This document shows positions 24,601 through 36,247 of a DNA stretch of 64,000 nt, piece by piece (the stretch's first letter is position 1; every line of letters starts with the position of its first letter). Position numbers and translations under genes: made by a program. The notes beneath the pieces are model-generated. The model was not told the DNA's origin. It did not search any database and saw only the letters and a list, made by a program, of their open reading frames with translations. The stretch is taken from positions 15,051,675 through 15,115,674 of the forward strand of contig NC_087076.1 in the NCBI RefSeq assembly GCF_026151205.1. The letters run 5' to 3'. Origin of the DNA: Bolinopsis microptera (taxonomy: Eukaryota; Ctenophora; Tentaculata; Lobata; Bolinopsidae).

Positions 24601-25256
24601 TTAAAACCGATTAACGTGCAGTTGTCAAGCATAATTCCGAGTTTTCCGGTCAAAAATGGATTCAAAACGACTGAATAGTGAAAATAGTTTCAATGAAACT
24701 CGTTTATTCAGCAAACATGGAGAATAACGCTCCTTACAGCTCGATGCATTGTTTTAAGTGACTTTCAGGTATTTGAAACTGAAATGCAAGCAAGTCAGCT
24801 TAATTCTGACCCATTGATGAGGCATCAAATATTAAATAATGGTAAAGAGACCGGTTCCTCCCAAAACCTAGCTTTAGAACCTACTTAGATGTCAGACTTG
24901 GGTGAACCATGTAGCTGTTAAGATATATCAACTTATTTGATATGTGCACGCATTCTACATGAGTTACTGATCATACTCAAATCACAACCACCATGCTAAT
25001 AATATATTAATAAGCAAATATCATACTTGGAGTTTTATCCTCGATGGGCGAGCAATAATTGGACGTTTCTCGTCATTCTGACGTTTATCGTACGATAGAG
25101 AGGCGAGAAACGATTATCGTGCGAATATCGACGATAATCGTCGGGATGTATAATAATTGCGCGCAGCAGACGATTATCGTCGAACTGCACGATTAACGTA
25201 CGATTATTGTGCGCGACTAAAATCTGCGAAATGGCCCACATTTTCCACTGTGACGT
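21629..25256 (+). mobile_element. 3.6-kb DNA element with short inverted ends and transposon-type gene
   Basis: The left end ACGTCACAGTGGAAAATG (from 21629) recurs inverted at the right end (to 25256), followed inward by a shared ATTTCGCAGA word. Both sub-terminal regions are packed with CGATAATCGTCG/CGACGATTATCG words in either orientation. A spliced transposon-type ORF lies inside at 23013-24139. Target duplication is ambiguous because the flanking ACGT is itself palindromic. Remaining interior, including a small plus-strand ORF at 22245-22493, is unassigned. Confidence 0.65.
23013..24139 (+). CDS. Multi-exon transposon-derived protein (KDZ-like), 5' incomplete
   Basis: Four exons join without a stop and with agreeing phases: 23013-23237, 23347-23527, 23639-23837, 23999-24139, each bounded by AG acceptors and GT donors. 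The translation contains NVIPEAYHG, then IHMLEDHFVDQIILWG and NEQGGESCHSLF. From memory these resemble the C-terminal core of large transposon-associated proteins common in cnidarian genomes (KDZ/Zisupton-like); that family name is tentative. The first exon starts in phase 1, so upstream exons exist or are lost. The C-terminus is short after the GEQG-type block. Preserved splicing argues against a very old corpse. Confidence 0.6.
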
Positions 25257-25475
25257 GCGCGGCGTAAATAGCATGTGCTAACATTCAACTTTACATGTAA
25301 AAAGATTTGTTACTATGACAACCAACGCAAGTACCCGTGCGCGCTTTTAGGAATATTGTGAATTTTCCAACTTCAGTTACGAGATGGAGGTCACCTAGAA
25401 ACGCCCAAAATAGATATATTCGCACGTGTATCGATCATTTCAATCAATATTAACTAAGATACGCCTTAATTTGAT

Positions 25476-25997
25476 ATGACAATGTTCATAGTTGTCAGGT
25501 GTGGAAATGACGAAAAACTCCTCTTCAACCCCGATTGCCACATTGCAAATCTTCTTGACAACATGCGAGAAAGATTCAATATAGAAAACATTGACTACAC
25601 TCACTTGGATCTGTGCGATGAAGCTGGTATCGCCAAAGATCTCCCGAAGTATCTCCAACTAAATGGGTCCAGATTCCTGGCCACTCCCGGAACGTACGTG
25701 TTAGTCGAGAGAAGATTGGTAGTGGGGCTCGAGGAATGTTCGGAATTGGGAACAGAAGAGAGCAGGCCAATGCAGCCTGTTTACACCTCGCTCCTAAATA
25801 ATGCCGCTAATTTAATTCCCGGTTTTGAACCAAGGGGAGCAGTTTTAAAGACACAAAACCCTAAAGAGTTAAGAAAAGCTAAGCTCGGGAAAGAATTGTC
25901 TAAAAAGAGAGGAACTAGCCCGCCTTTAAAATCTGTCAGTAATTCCAAATTAAAATCTGGTAATAAAGCAACAAAAGGTGGCAGAGGAAAGAAGTAA
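25476..25997 (+). CDS. CXorf65-like protein
   Basis: 173 codons in one exon. The N-terminus (FIVVRCGNDEKLLFNP, ANLLDNMRERF, then LDLCDEAG with a tail ending YVLVERR near residue 79) matches my memory of the human CXorf65 family, whose fold is ubiquitin-like in appearance and whose function is unknown. The C-terminal ~50 residues are lysine-, serine- and glycine-rich, ending KGGRGKK, and look disordered and basic. An earlier in-frame methionine two codons before MFIV was taken as the start (25476). It lies 220 bp right of the 3.6-kb DNA element and is oriented towards the minus-strand coiled-coil gene. Confidence 0.75.
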   Translation: MTMFIVVRCGNDEKLLFNPDCHIANLLDNMRERFNIENIDYTHLDLCDEAGIAKDLPKYLQLNGSRFLATPGTYVLVERRLVVGLEECSELGTEESRPMQPVYTSLLNNAANLIPGFEPRGAVLKTQNPKELRKAKLGKELSKKRGTSPPLKSVSNSKLKSGNKATKGGRGKK

Positions 25998-26597
25998 AAA
26001 AGAAGACTAATAATAATTTTGTGAATTACCTTTTTTTTGTGAATGTAAGTTGATTCTTCTTGTTTTGTTGTCAGGGACATTATATCGTTGTGGTTTCAAT
26101 CGAAAAGTTTCCTAATACTCGAAATGGTATTTAGCCACACATAATGGACGGTCGCAGATAGTTACAGATTCAATATTGTTGGTTCAAATGACGAAATTTT
26201 AGAGAATGAAGGACGGGAACTGTTTTTCGGAAATCTTGCACATATTTCGGAATGAGAACCTTGCTCACAGACGATTACAACATCAACATAATTTCTCAAG
26301 AAGTAGTGAAATGAAGTATATGCGACAATTATCAAATTTTAAAAACTAATTTACAGGTTTCAGTCAACATCATTCACCCAAACATTCTTACAGCAAAACT
26401 AAAGTTTTGCCAATTATTTTAGATCTCTGTTATTTTGATAAAAGATTAAATTAAAAACAGTATAAATTATTATGATGATACTCTGACTGATTAAATAAAA
26501 AATAATTATTTTACAAGTTCGAAGAATCTTCCCACTATCTACGGAAGATCAACATAAGAAACCAATTTGTTCATTTCAATCGTCTTTTTTTACATTC
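25998..26597. other. Convergent 3' ends, nothing else seen
   Basis: Space between two converging genes; probably both 3' UTRs. AT-rich with no ORF of note. Confidence 0.5.
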
Positions 26598-29500
26598 TTA
26601 AGACTTCTTTCCGTATTTTGCTAGTTCTTCGTGTAGGCTCTCTATCTCCGCATTCAGCATAGAAACTTGAGTACTTAATTCGATAACTAGACCATAGTCT
26701 GTGTTGGAGTTTTCTGAAATTAAAATGTCAACTCAAAATTGTTAATCCTTCAGAATACAGTTCCAGTTGCTGATCTGTTTGAGCTGTTCTACATAATATG
26801 ACCCAAGAAGAATACTGATAAAGTTCTGTAATACAACTAACTGTGGAAATTTTGATTACATGATAACAAGATTACTGTTGATCGTAAGGCACATACGCTT
26901 GCTACAATTTTTGTATGATTCGCAAGCATATTTGATGCCAAGCTTAATGATCAACATGTAAATCTGTTTCATATCTTATTCCATAATGCGAGTATTTTAG
27001 CCGTATATTCAATACTTAAAAAGTATCGTCAAATGAAATGGGCTTCTCAGATAACCGAGAGCCCTGACACAGAAATTAGGATAGTGAATTTCTGGCCGAG
27101 CATTCAGGAAATATTTTGCTCACCTTTGTTTTGATTCCTCAATTGGTCCCTGAGTTCGAAAATGTCAAGATTTAACGTGGCTACCTCTTCTGCATGACCC
27201 GTTTTTAACTTCTGAATCCTTGTCTTGTGCAACCTCTCCTGTTAGAGAAGAAAATAAACTATTAACTTAATTATATTTTTCAGTACAAGATCAACATTCA
27301 ACAATCATAACGTGATGTGATCCAAAAATAAGTATTTTTAATTACTCTGAAGAAATAAAGATCATAGACTAGAATCCCGACGGGCCGACGACATAACCAT
27401 GTCACAACTGTGTTATAACCGAGCTGTAACATGGTTATGATATGGTTACGTCGTCAGGATTCTAATCTATGACCGAAATATTTAAAAGACATGGAGTTAT
27501 GAATTGATGAACAACGAACATACATATTTCTGTAAAGCTTGCTGTAAATTCCTAACTTCTGTCTGCAGTCTCTGGTTCTCCTAAAGTAGAAATTAGTTAA
27601 TATCGTTTATAACGTACCTACTCAGAAATACCGATAAATAGCTGATCATCTCTGAGCAGTTACAGTGTAATACGGCATCAGTAGACGTAAAGTTTGATTT
27701 TTCATAAGCATAGTCACAAAACACACACTTTCTATTGTGTCTAACTGTATTTATTTCTTTTAAACTGCCGATCTACATTTTACACAGCAACTGTACATAA
27801 TGATATTACGAAATGCTCTATTAAATTTATCTGATCCTATGAGAAATAATTATACCATACCAGCATAAAACTAAAGTATACTGATCGACCTGTAGCAACA
27901 CTATTAACATAAACAACACTATAAACAAAACCATAAACAAAACTATAAACAACACTATAAACATAAGCATGTGTCGAGAAATTAATGTAAATTTGTAAAT
28001 CTGAAATATATTCTATTTTAAAGATCCTATCTTAAAGATTTAACTAAACAATCAGTTAAAACCAGGAATACATTTCTGTAAAACCTGCTACCATTGGTAA
28101 TGTTCAGTTACCTCAAGAGAAACAGGCGGGGTGGACGGTCTGATTATTTGTGGTTCCTCATAACCAAGCTTTCTAAGCTCCTTCTTGAGACTTGCTATCT
28201 GATCCTCAACTGAGAGATCTCGACTTATATTGATCTGAAATATTAATTTATATTATTAATATTATAGATAAATATTTACTTGGGACCAAGCTTAGGAAAC
28301 TTCAAGGGAAAAGTGACTAAGTACTATGTACCCCTATGCTACAAGATTATAAAGTTAAAATCTAACTCCCATTTCCGGGATCGGAATTTTGTCCCGGCCG
28401 GGACCGGGACCGGGATGAAACTGAAATCCTGGCCGGGACCGGGATGAGCTCAATCCTGGCCGGGACCGGGATTTTCGCGATAGTTCTATGTTTAAATGAA
28501 ACATCTATATCTTCGGATGAAGATGAGCCTGAAATCTAATCAATCCATTCGAGTTTCGATTTTCATTTCGATTAGTTTGATTCTTAACAGTCGTTTCATT
28601 TGTACAAGTCAAAGTAATAAAATATGAATTTGAAGCTAAATTGGATTAAAAAGATCGAAATTCTGAACTTTTAAAAATCCCGGCTAATATCCCGGCCAAA
28701 ACGGTAATCCCGGCCGGGACCGGGACAAAAACGCCAAATCCCGGCTTCGCCGGGATCCCGGTAGAGCTCTGGACTAGCTCATAATTATTCATTCAACGGC
28801 AAGTTAAGTTGATGCCTGAACGGAAAGGTTCATTAAAGTAGAGACACGATTTAAAAACTACGAGACTGCTTACTCTGTTAATAATATAATCCTTCATCAT
28901 TAGTTGCTGCTCCTTCAATTCGTTATCCTTGTCTTCCAGCTGCTTCTTTAAGTCATATATCTCAGAGCGAAGATCAACTGTGGCATTTCTGAAAAAAACA
29001 ATAATGTAGATGTTATGATATTTATTAGCGACAAGAGAAACGTCATTGTCGTTTAATAGTCTACACAGATAGAGCTACATGTTATTTTACGTAATATGAC
29101 ACTCGTACATTTACTGCACTTGTTCCGTGTGTAGTGTTTGTTGTTTGTCGGTGCAAGCTGCGTATACGCAACGTAATTTACTCTTTTCAATTGATTTCTT
29201 GAAGATCATTTCCTTCGTTTTATTCAATATTTCTAATTATAGCACTTTTTTGACAGCAGTCAATGACAACAATACGTTTGATCCCTAGAAATATTTTTGC
29301 TGTCTGTTGAGTCGACCAGTTCAGCAATTGGCTCCTACTTAATTACTATTAACTTCTAGATTACCTAGACTTAGTAACTTTGTTCTTATGGCTGAGGTAG
29401 AGCGACCCGAATTACGAATTTTTACGGAATCTTTGGATTCCAAAATCCGATGTCGTACCCCCGAGATGAAATACTTAACAATGATTATGACGGTGTAAGC

Positions 29501-31014
29501 TGTGAAAGTTTAAATTTCCTATAAATATTTGTTATATAACCTATATAATTATAATAGTTACAATTACTCAGCGGTTTGACTGAATAAATGATGGAAAATT
29601 TGGTTCAGAACATATGCGGCTTTTGTGGTCAGAAAAGACTGGATTTACTGAAATGTGCTGCCTGTAAATCAGTTCGGTATTGTAATGTTCAATGCCAGAA
29701 GAAGGCCTGGAAAAGCCATAAAGATGAATGTAGAAAAGAACGGAGTCATGATTCAGTAAAAATGGGAGAAGCACATAGTTCAAATTCTGATCAGGCCAAG
29801 AAGTGTCAGGCCAAGGAGTGTGTATCATGCGGCAAAACTGGGATCAAGTTAAAGAAATGTGGAGCCTGTATGTTAGTGAAGTATTGCAGCACTGTATGTC
29901 AAAAGACAGATTGGGTGAGTCATGAAAAGGTCTGCGGTGTGATCAAAGTCTATCCGAAGATGTATCCTCCGGAAATATGGATAAATACAGATTACTTAAC
30001 CGGTAATATCACAATTCCCGACAAAAAAAAATGCGAAAAGTTCATCGGTAAGGAAGAGGGCATGGTAGTGAAAATTCAAACCACTCTGAATCTGGGAACC
30101 TTTCTGGATCCTTTATCTGGATCATTTACCCCAAAGCCGTCTATGAGGGTTTATAATAAATCAAGAGACTACGATGTTATAATAGGATTTAATGACAGGA
30201 ATTATGATACCCTCAGTGAGAAGATCCTAAAGGAAGGACTGTCATGCGTCCACGTGCATCCTGGACTCAAGAAACTATACTGCAAGGCTTACCTTAATTC
30301 TGATTTCTCCCTAGATTTATATCTGAAGTGTACCTATACCATTACAGATTGGTAGTTTCTAATGTTTCGTACTTGGATTATCATGAACAACAAAAAGGAT
30401 TTTTACACTGAGAAAGCATCAAAGGTACGCATATTGATATGCTAATTGAATGACTCAGCAGCTTCACGTCATCTAAAGTGTTATGAACAATAAGGGACAA
30501 TATATAAACAATCGGCATAAAATTAAGAACCAATTTGCCACAGCAATTCTGAGCGCCAACGTGATGTCCCGGTAACACCCTTAAAAGAGTGAGCAAGGTA
30601 GATATGGAGATATTGAAGGGGATGAAAATGACTGTAATGGTCACAATATGTCAGCCAAGTGAGAGTTTGAACCATCACGAATCGATAAATGTTCAGATTA
30701 TCTCCAAAATGACTGTAACTGCGTCAATTTCGAATTATTTGAAAAAAAAATTATATATAGTTATATTGGTTTTTCAAATTAGTGAAAAACAAGTACTTAA
30801 ATAATAATAATTTTTATTTGCTGTAGACATATTAACATCATTTAAGAAACTTACTTGGCTGGAAGCATAGGCTTATTTATCTCAGGTGTTATGTTTATGT
30901 TTGTCACTGCTGATAAGTTTGTCATTGACGATCTTCTTTTCCAAATACCACTCATTGACTTCATTTTTACGCTAAGAGTTTCCATAACTTGATTACTGCC
31001 ACATTTCCTAAGAT
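26598..31014 (-). CDS. Coiled-coil protein, six C-terminal exons (5' incomplete)
   Basis: Exons in transcript order: 30855-31014, 28874-28988, 28112-28234, 27524-27580, 27124-27238, 26598-26713. All junctions have GT/AG and phases agree throughout (1-2, 2-0, 0-0, 0-0, 0-1, 1-stop). The joined protein of ~200 residues is rich in heptads: DLKKQLEDKDNELKEQQ, ASLKKELRKLG, ENQRLQTEVRNLQQALQ, ending ELAKYGKKS. A proline-containing patch (IIRPSTPPVS) separates two coiled-coil stretches. The first listed exon begins in phase 1, so further upstream exons are expected beyond 31014 but I could not identify them. Family not recognised; cytoskeletal or centrosomal roles are common for such proteins but unsupported here. 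Confidence 0.75.
27361..27474. repeat. 114-bp hairpin (MITE-like) in intron
   Basis: ATCATAGACTAGAATCC at the left pairs with its near-complement ending ATTCTAATCTATGACC at the right, with further pairing through GACATAACCATG. Lies in the intron between the second-last two coding blocks of the coiled-coil gene. Confidence 0.75.
27893..27968 (+). repeat. Degenerate AACAACACTATA tandem repeat
   Basis: About five imperfect units of ~14 bp in an intron of the coiled-coil gene. Confidence 0.7.
28367..28765. repeat. CCGGGAC/TCCCGGCC-rich repeat in intron
   Basis: Clusters of CCGGGACCGGGAT-type words lie at both ends (28375-28475 and 28678-28765) around an AT-rich centre. The outer words are inverted with respect to each other (TTTTGTCCCGG against CCGGGACAAAAA). 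Probably a small inverted-repeat element; GC content is unlike its neighbours. Confidence 0.6.
29588..30355 (+). CDS. Protein with two MYND-type zinc fingers
   Basis: 255 codons, no introns. Two complete MYND fingers of C-x2-C...C-x2-C...YC-x3-C...H-x3-C form: residues ~11-49 (CGFCGQKRLDLLKCAACK, ending HKDEC) and ~77-115 (CVSCGKTGIKLKKCGACM, ending HEKVC). The remaining ~140 residues contain no SET or other domain I recognise. MYND fingers bind proline-rich peptides in partner proteins, often in chromatin and transcription. The gene lies antisense inside the large intron (28989-30854) of the coiled-coil gene. A single-exon gene nested in an intron suggests retroposition, not proven. Confidence 0.85.
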   Translation: MMENLVQNICGFCGQKRLDLLKCAACKSVRYCNVQCQKKAWKSHKDECRKERSHDSVKMGEAHSSNSDQAKKCQAKECVSCGKTGIKLKKCGACMLVKYCSTVCQKTDWVSHEKVCGVIKVYPKMYPPEIWINTDYLTGNITIPDKKKCEKFIGKEEGMVVKIQTTLNLGTFLDPLSGSFTPKPSMRVYNKSRDYDVIIGFNDRNYDTLSEKILKEGLSCVHVHPGLKKLYCKAYLNSDFSLDLYLKCTYTITDW

Positions 31015-31479
31015 CTAGACAAAATACTTTTAGTATATTTATGTTGAAATGTAATACAGTAAACATTGTAACAGTGCTGGAAGTTTGAAAGTTGTGGAAT
31101 GTAGGTGCTTTTGGATCATTTACGATTTGTTTTGGAGGAAGAGGGTGAGCAATTAAGGGAAACAAAATGTCACATTGTCATACATGTAAATTAGCCCATT
31201 ATGTGATTGTGGAAAATCGGCCCAAATCAGAGTTTCATTGTATCACACAAATGACTTTGAATTTGGATCCCATATAAGTAGTGATGTAGCAGTTCGTAGG
31301 AATAAGCTATATAATATACTGTGCTTCTACAAATATATAAAATATGCACAATAAAATTGTAATTTACTTCTAATATATTCACCCTGATCGACCACAAGCA
31401 TCTATTAACCACATGTTAGATGGTAAATAGTATAGTACCGTGGTTTGCATGGCTAATCAGACAATAGTTGATAATAGTT
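31015..31479. other. No gene recognised
   Basis: Expected to contain part of the upstream intron of the coiled-coil gene. No further exon was found. Confidence 0.4.
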
Positions 31480-32160
31480 AAGGGAACTTAAAAAAATTTG
31501 GCGGCCAAATTCCAAAATTTGCCAGGCATTTTTCAGAATTTGGCCGCCAAATTTTTTTAAAGGCCTAACTCAAAATTTCAATACAAGAGATAAGGTCGAA
31601 ATGCGATTCTACGTTGGTTCTGAAAATTTCATGTAAACATATTGAAACCCTATTGAGTTCTATTGTTTTGAGCGAAATCAGTTTTGCAAATATCGCGTAC
31701 TGAGATATGGACGATTTTGTTCATTTTTTGTAATTATTTGAACACAGAATCCACAGTTAGGTAGATACTGAGCTGATAATCACAGAGAATGTGTAGTATA
31801 AGCTCACCTTTCATATAAAGTTGGTTTCATTCAAAAATATTGATATTTGACCAATTTATGGGCCAAAATCGATCAAATTTGGTGCGTATGCCCAAATATG
31901 GTCGTATGGTTTTTGGCTCATAACTCAGTCATTTTTTGCCCAATCGTGATGAAAATGCATATACTTGTTCAGGGGACCACTAGCTACAAGTAGAGCACAT
32001 TAAATCTGGGTTTTGGGCATGTTCAGGGTATTTGGCTAAATTGAGCCTAATTTAGACCAAATATGGGCGTTGCTGCCCCGCGGGCACCGTTTGGCGGTTG
32101 GGGTCGGGGACCCCCTCAAAAGTTCGGTCACCGGTTCTAGTTTGTTGGTCAACTGCTATC
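31480..32160 (+). repeat. Dispersed repeat headed by a hairpin
   Basis: Starts with inverted arms at 31489-31512 and 31536-31559 (core AATTTGGCGGCCAAATTC). Next comes TTAAAGGCCTAACTCAAAATTT, which recurs near 59533 after a different hairpin. Bases ~31800-31960 match parts of copies A and B (near 11480 and 19095; shared GTATGGTTTTTGGCTCA-type words). The block ends in a GGGGTCGGGGACCCCC patch also present in the second copy near 59830. Confidence 0.7.
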
Positions 32161-32162
32161 TC

Positions 32163-32440
32163 GAAACCAAGTTTCACAAAAAATCAGGGTGAACCCCCCC
32201 CCCCCCCTTAATAGTACTATGTTTACAGTATACACTGAAGGGGCATCCCTTCTTTCTTGAACTTGCAACAGGTACCCTTCCTCATATTTTAACCCTCAAT
32301 TCAGTTTCCTATCATTCGGCTAAGTACACCGAGAAGATCCTTAGCTACTCCCTAGACTAGGTGACACTGGGATTCGAACCCCAAACCTTCTGCGCAGAAG
32401 GCGGATGCTCTAACCACTAGGCCACCTAGCCCCTAGACAA
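32163..32440 (-). mobile_element. tRNA-derived SINE, most complete copy
   Basis: Read on the minus strand: a tRNA-like head with A-box TGGCCTAGTGG and B-box GGTTCGAATCC, then GTGTCACCTAGTCTAGGGAG, TAGCTAAGGATC, CCGAATGATAGGAAAC and a 3' part with ACCTGTTGCAAGTTC and CAGTGTATACTGTAAACATAG. The anticodon arm does not fold as a normal 5-bp stem/7-base loop, so it is not a working tRNA gene. Body and tail recur at both ends of the LINE at 40219-46687 and around 47095-47450, indicating mobilisation by that LINE (inference). Confidence 0.85.
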
Positions 32441-34117
32441 CTACTGACCACTGTTTAGGAGCCATTCAGCACCTTTTTATGCTAATGAGGAACCGGATAG
32501 CATTGCTTATTAACGGGATAGCCCTGTTTATCATCGCTTGAGAACCGGATAACTGTGTTAACAGAACTATAACTTCAAAATCAGTTGGCCAAACATGTTC
32601 ATATACTCTATAAGAGCAAAAGCCGTATTAAAATCCATTTTAACTGGAATCCTAAAACTTTTTGGCATGGAATAGTTACAGTTTATAAAACCATAAATCA
32701 AGGTTTTTTATTTAAGCATTCAACTACTATTGTTATTACTATTATGAGATAGCGGACCGGAACGAAAATGCCACCTTCTGTTTCAGATCATGTTTGAGCT
32801 GATAGGTTTCGTTTGGAAGTGCTTATAAAGCATAAAAAGTCCTGTTGGAGTCAAGAAGTCAGAAGTGGAGATTCAAATGCAAATAATTGCTATACAAGAT
32901 TACAAGTCATTGAACATGTATCGAAATAAAAAGCAATAGAACAAAATAATATTGTAAACATCGTTTTAACATAATTTAGGCACAAAAAATGTTGGAGTTT
33001 TTGCAAAACAAAATTTTATTAATACTCCGCACAATATATAGCTAGTAAGTTTATAATCTTTTAAAACGTGTGCTGAGTTGGACTCGATTGACAACGCAGT
33101 TTTGGATCGGTCAATATAAATAGCAAAACAAATTTTTATAATTCCTATAATTCCTAAAATAATTATTTAATTCAAACAAAAAAGTTTTATGAAATGCCAG
33201 GCGCAAAGTTTTAATAACCATTTTGCTTTGTTGTTCAACATTGTATTTGCTAAAATAAACTTAGTTGACAACGTCAATCATTCCCAGCTTGTAGTTCTGT
33301 GAGACCGAGGCCAGGACAAATATCTAATGTTTGATATGATTGACAATATAAGCTCACAGTGGCTGCGCCGCAACTAGCACACAAATTTGGCGCCCCACCG
33401 TCAGTCGAACTAAGTAGACCTTATACGTCGATTTATCATTGACAACGTATGATCAATGATTTTGCCATATTTGCACAAATATTTTGTAAATGCGCAGTAA
33501 CGCCGCGCACAGTCGCAACACAATTTTTGATAAAACAGCTAGGACCAATGTTCTCCGCAATCTTTTCACTTTTCAGCCTCTTCCACAGTTTCACATACCA
33601 GGCAGCCTTAATTTGCAATACCTCTTCCACAAGAGCTCCACTCGAAAATTAGATTTCCAGAGCTCAATCTAGAATCATTTCTTTGTGTACTATTTCAAAG
33701 CGCGATCAACGCCTGATCAACCAATGTTGGTCGCACGTCAATGCATAAAAAAGCTTCCGCATTGCTTTAAATTGTTACAGTACGTTTTCCGAATTTATAA
33801 ATGCTACATCATACTTGATACTACTTTCTTCTTTGTTCTGTAGGGCCACATACTTATGCCGTCAGCAGTCAGCATAATTTTCGTTTTGTAGACCATCCGC
33901 TTAAACTTGTCCATAGTATAGTTCAGATTCGTCCGAAGTTTTAAAACACCCATTCCTGTATTTCCGAACTTATGAGTCACGTATTTTAACAATTGACCAC
34001 AGGTTTCTATTATTCCCTGTTAACACCATTACTTTATCAACCACAAATATTCCGCTTTCGACTGTTGATTTATGTGGTTACTGGCTTTACTTGTAAAGTT
34101 GTACTTTTTAGTTAAAG
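32441..34117. other. No gene recognised
   Basis: AT-rich with a weak similarity at 32457-32490 to the right end of copies A/B (GGAGCCATTCAG, GCTAATGAG). Short ORFs at 33436-33672 on both strands have no family signature. Confidence 0.4.
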
Positions 34118-36247
34118 ATGGAGTCTGCGAGTATGAATTCTACCGAAGAAACTTCTACTTCTAATTCTCACAAGGAGATCAGGAAATACTCCTTACGAAT
34201 ACGAGTGAGTAAAAATGTTGAAGTTTAAATAAAACACGCTTTATATAGTTTATTTTTAATATCAAATATATTTATATGTTTTGGCACGAATAATAATAAT
34301 TCATAGGTCGGTCGTGAATTGCAGCTACAATTACACTGGAAATACTTTCCAGCGTGCGGTACTTTAGATTTAAAAACCGTTAAATTTTCTTTACCCGTTT
34401 TACTTTTATGCCATCTGCATTAATTACAATGTTACAGTACTAATTAACATTTCGATCGAATTTGATGAATAAAGCTCGATCTTTAGTTATGGATTTTTTA
34501 AACATCTGAAACTACTTTTATTTAGCGAATCAAGAGATACAAGAAATAATGGATACCGAAAGAGAGTCGAGTGAGTCCGAATCTGATTCAGAGTTCGATC
34601 GAATCGAAACTAACGTGGACGATATAGCTGGATATAGAGATATAATAATACTTCAGTCTATCTCAAAAGGTATGATTATTATAATATTAATAGAGTTATT
34701 TGTAATGGACCCGACAAGTTAAAACATTACGGAATACGGGCAATAGGCATAAGAGTTTCGATCAGACTGCGATAACTCAATCCGAGAAATCTCTCACAAA
34801 CAAAGTCTCGTAGTGTGTCCACTTTCATCGGACGTGATATGAGAGATGTCCCACAGTCCCACACACGAAACGAAAATACAATGAATTGCCCGTGTTCAAT
34901 GATCAAAATAATGTTCCGTTTGTACTAATTCTTGCTACCTATCTATCTAGTCCTTAGGTTTGCAGCTTACTCTGAATGAGTGTTGCCGACTGCCAAGGTT
35001 TAATAATGGCTTTGTGGTCGAGGTCCCTCTAGTAGAAAGTATTTAATAATTTTCAATAATATGTAATAATATAATTATGACCTGATTTTATCAGGTCAGT
35101 CAATGAATTCTGAGAAGAGTACTACGCCAGAACCATTATTTCGGAAGAATCTAGGTCAGAATGGATATCGAGAGGAAAGTTCATCTGATTCTGATAAGGG
35201 GACGATATCAGGTAAGGGCAATTTGGTAATCTATCGATGGTCACTTAATTAAAGGCACGGTTACCGTTAAGTGTCCGTTCCTTAAGTAACCATATTAGGC
35301 GTTAAACGTGTCTTTACTGTGCCTTTATCGTGGATTGAGTGTCCGTTATGTGTGCGTTGACCATGCCGTAACACTAACTGTACCTTAAGTGACCTGTTAT
35401 TGTGCTATCGTATATTGACGTGTTACTACGCGTGTAACTAGGCTATTTAACAGCGGAATCACAGGGCTATTATGTGTTTACCTTACTAAATACCTGTCTA
35501 GCAATGTTTACTTGTGACTTGGGAATCTTGCGGTGATTTATTTAGTTTTAGGATTACATTTACCTTACCTGATAATTAGGTTCAGCACCCTTGAGGGGCT
35601 TTATTTGGTTTACTGTCGTATCACGTGAGCCTATTGGGGGTCATGTGATTCGGTGATTTTTGTGTAGAATGTTCTTCTACGAGACCGAAGATTTTGGATA
35701 TATCTCCGGTCTCGTTTCTCTTTGTATTACGTACTACATAGATCAAATATTATTACATAACTGTTAAACAGTATAAATCTATTACAGGAATTCCCGCTCT
35801 TGGCTAGGAAATTTGATTACGAATTTGGGCCGTGGTACGACTTGTTCCTGAATCACATTGTTGAAGGAATGAGGTAAATCTTTAAAACCAATTTCTTATG
35901 GACTGTAGGTCTGTAGAAGCATTAAAATCGGGCGTTGCTTGCCACAGGCTATCCCGAATTTAGAAGGCTTACTTTGATCTTTAACAGTATCACTGACATT
36001 GTCTCTTCCGCGGTGGTCCCAGACCACTAAACTAATATTGCCTGGGAGTTTCATGAAATGAAGTATTAGAGACGATCAAATTTTGCGTTTGTAAATAGAC
36101 ATTTAGTTGTCGGCTATATCGAAAGGGCAAATTAACCCTGGAAATAAAGTTCAGATTATAATTTTATTCTTTTATAGGTACGTAACAGCAAAGCAAAAAA
36201 GATCAAGTCATTATACTCAGACGATTTCATTAGTTCATCGGAGCTAG
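34118..36247 (+). CDS. Unknown acidic/serine-rich protein, six-exon model
   Basis: Exons 34118-34204, 34537-34669, 35095-35211, 35668-35708, 35788-35873 and 36178-36247 join with agreeing phases into 177 codons with no internal stop. Starts MESASMNSTEE; the middle is Ser/Asp/Glu-rich (ESSESESDSEFDR; SSSDSDKG) and likely disordered. The C-terminal part (FPLLARKFDYEFGPWYDLFL, HIVEGMRYV) looks like a short folded segment. Weak points: the exon 2 acceptor is CAAGAG rather than the better TTTAG 11 bases earlier, which would break the frame, and the exon 4 donor GTCTCG is poor. Function unknown. Confidence 0.5.

Noticed and set aside
32357-32434. Functional tRNA gene
   Set aside because: A and B boxes are good, but the anticodon arm does not fold to a 5-bp stem with a 7-base loop, and the sequence continues into a SINE body.
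33436-33672. Upstream exon of the coiled-coil gene
   Set aside because: No heptads and no usable donor in phase with the acceptor at 31014; overlapping ORFs on both strands suggest chance.
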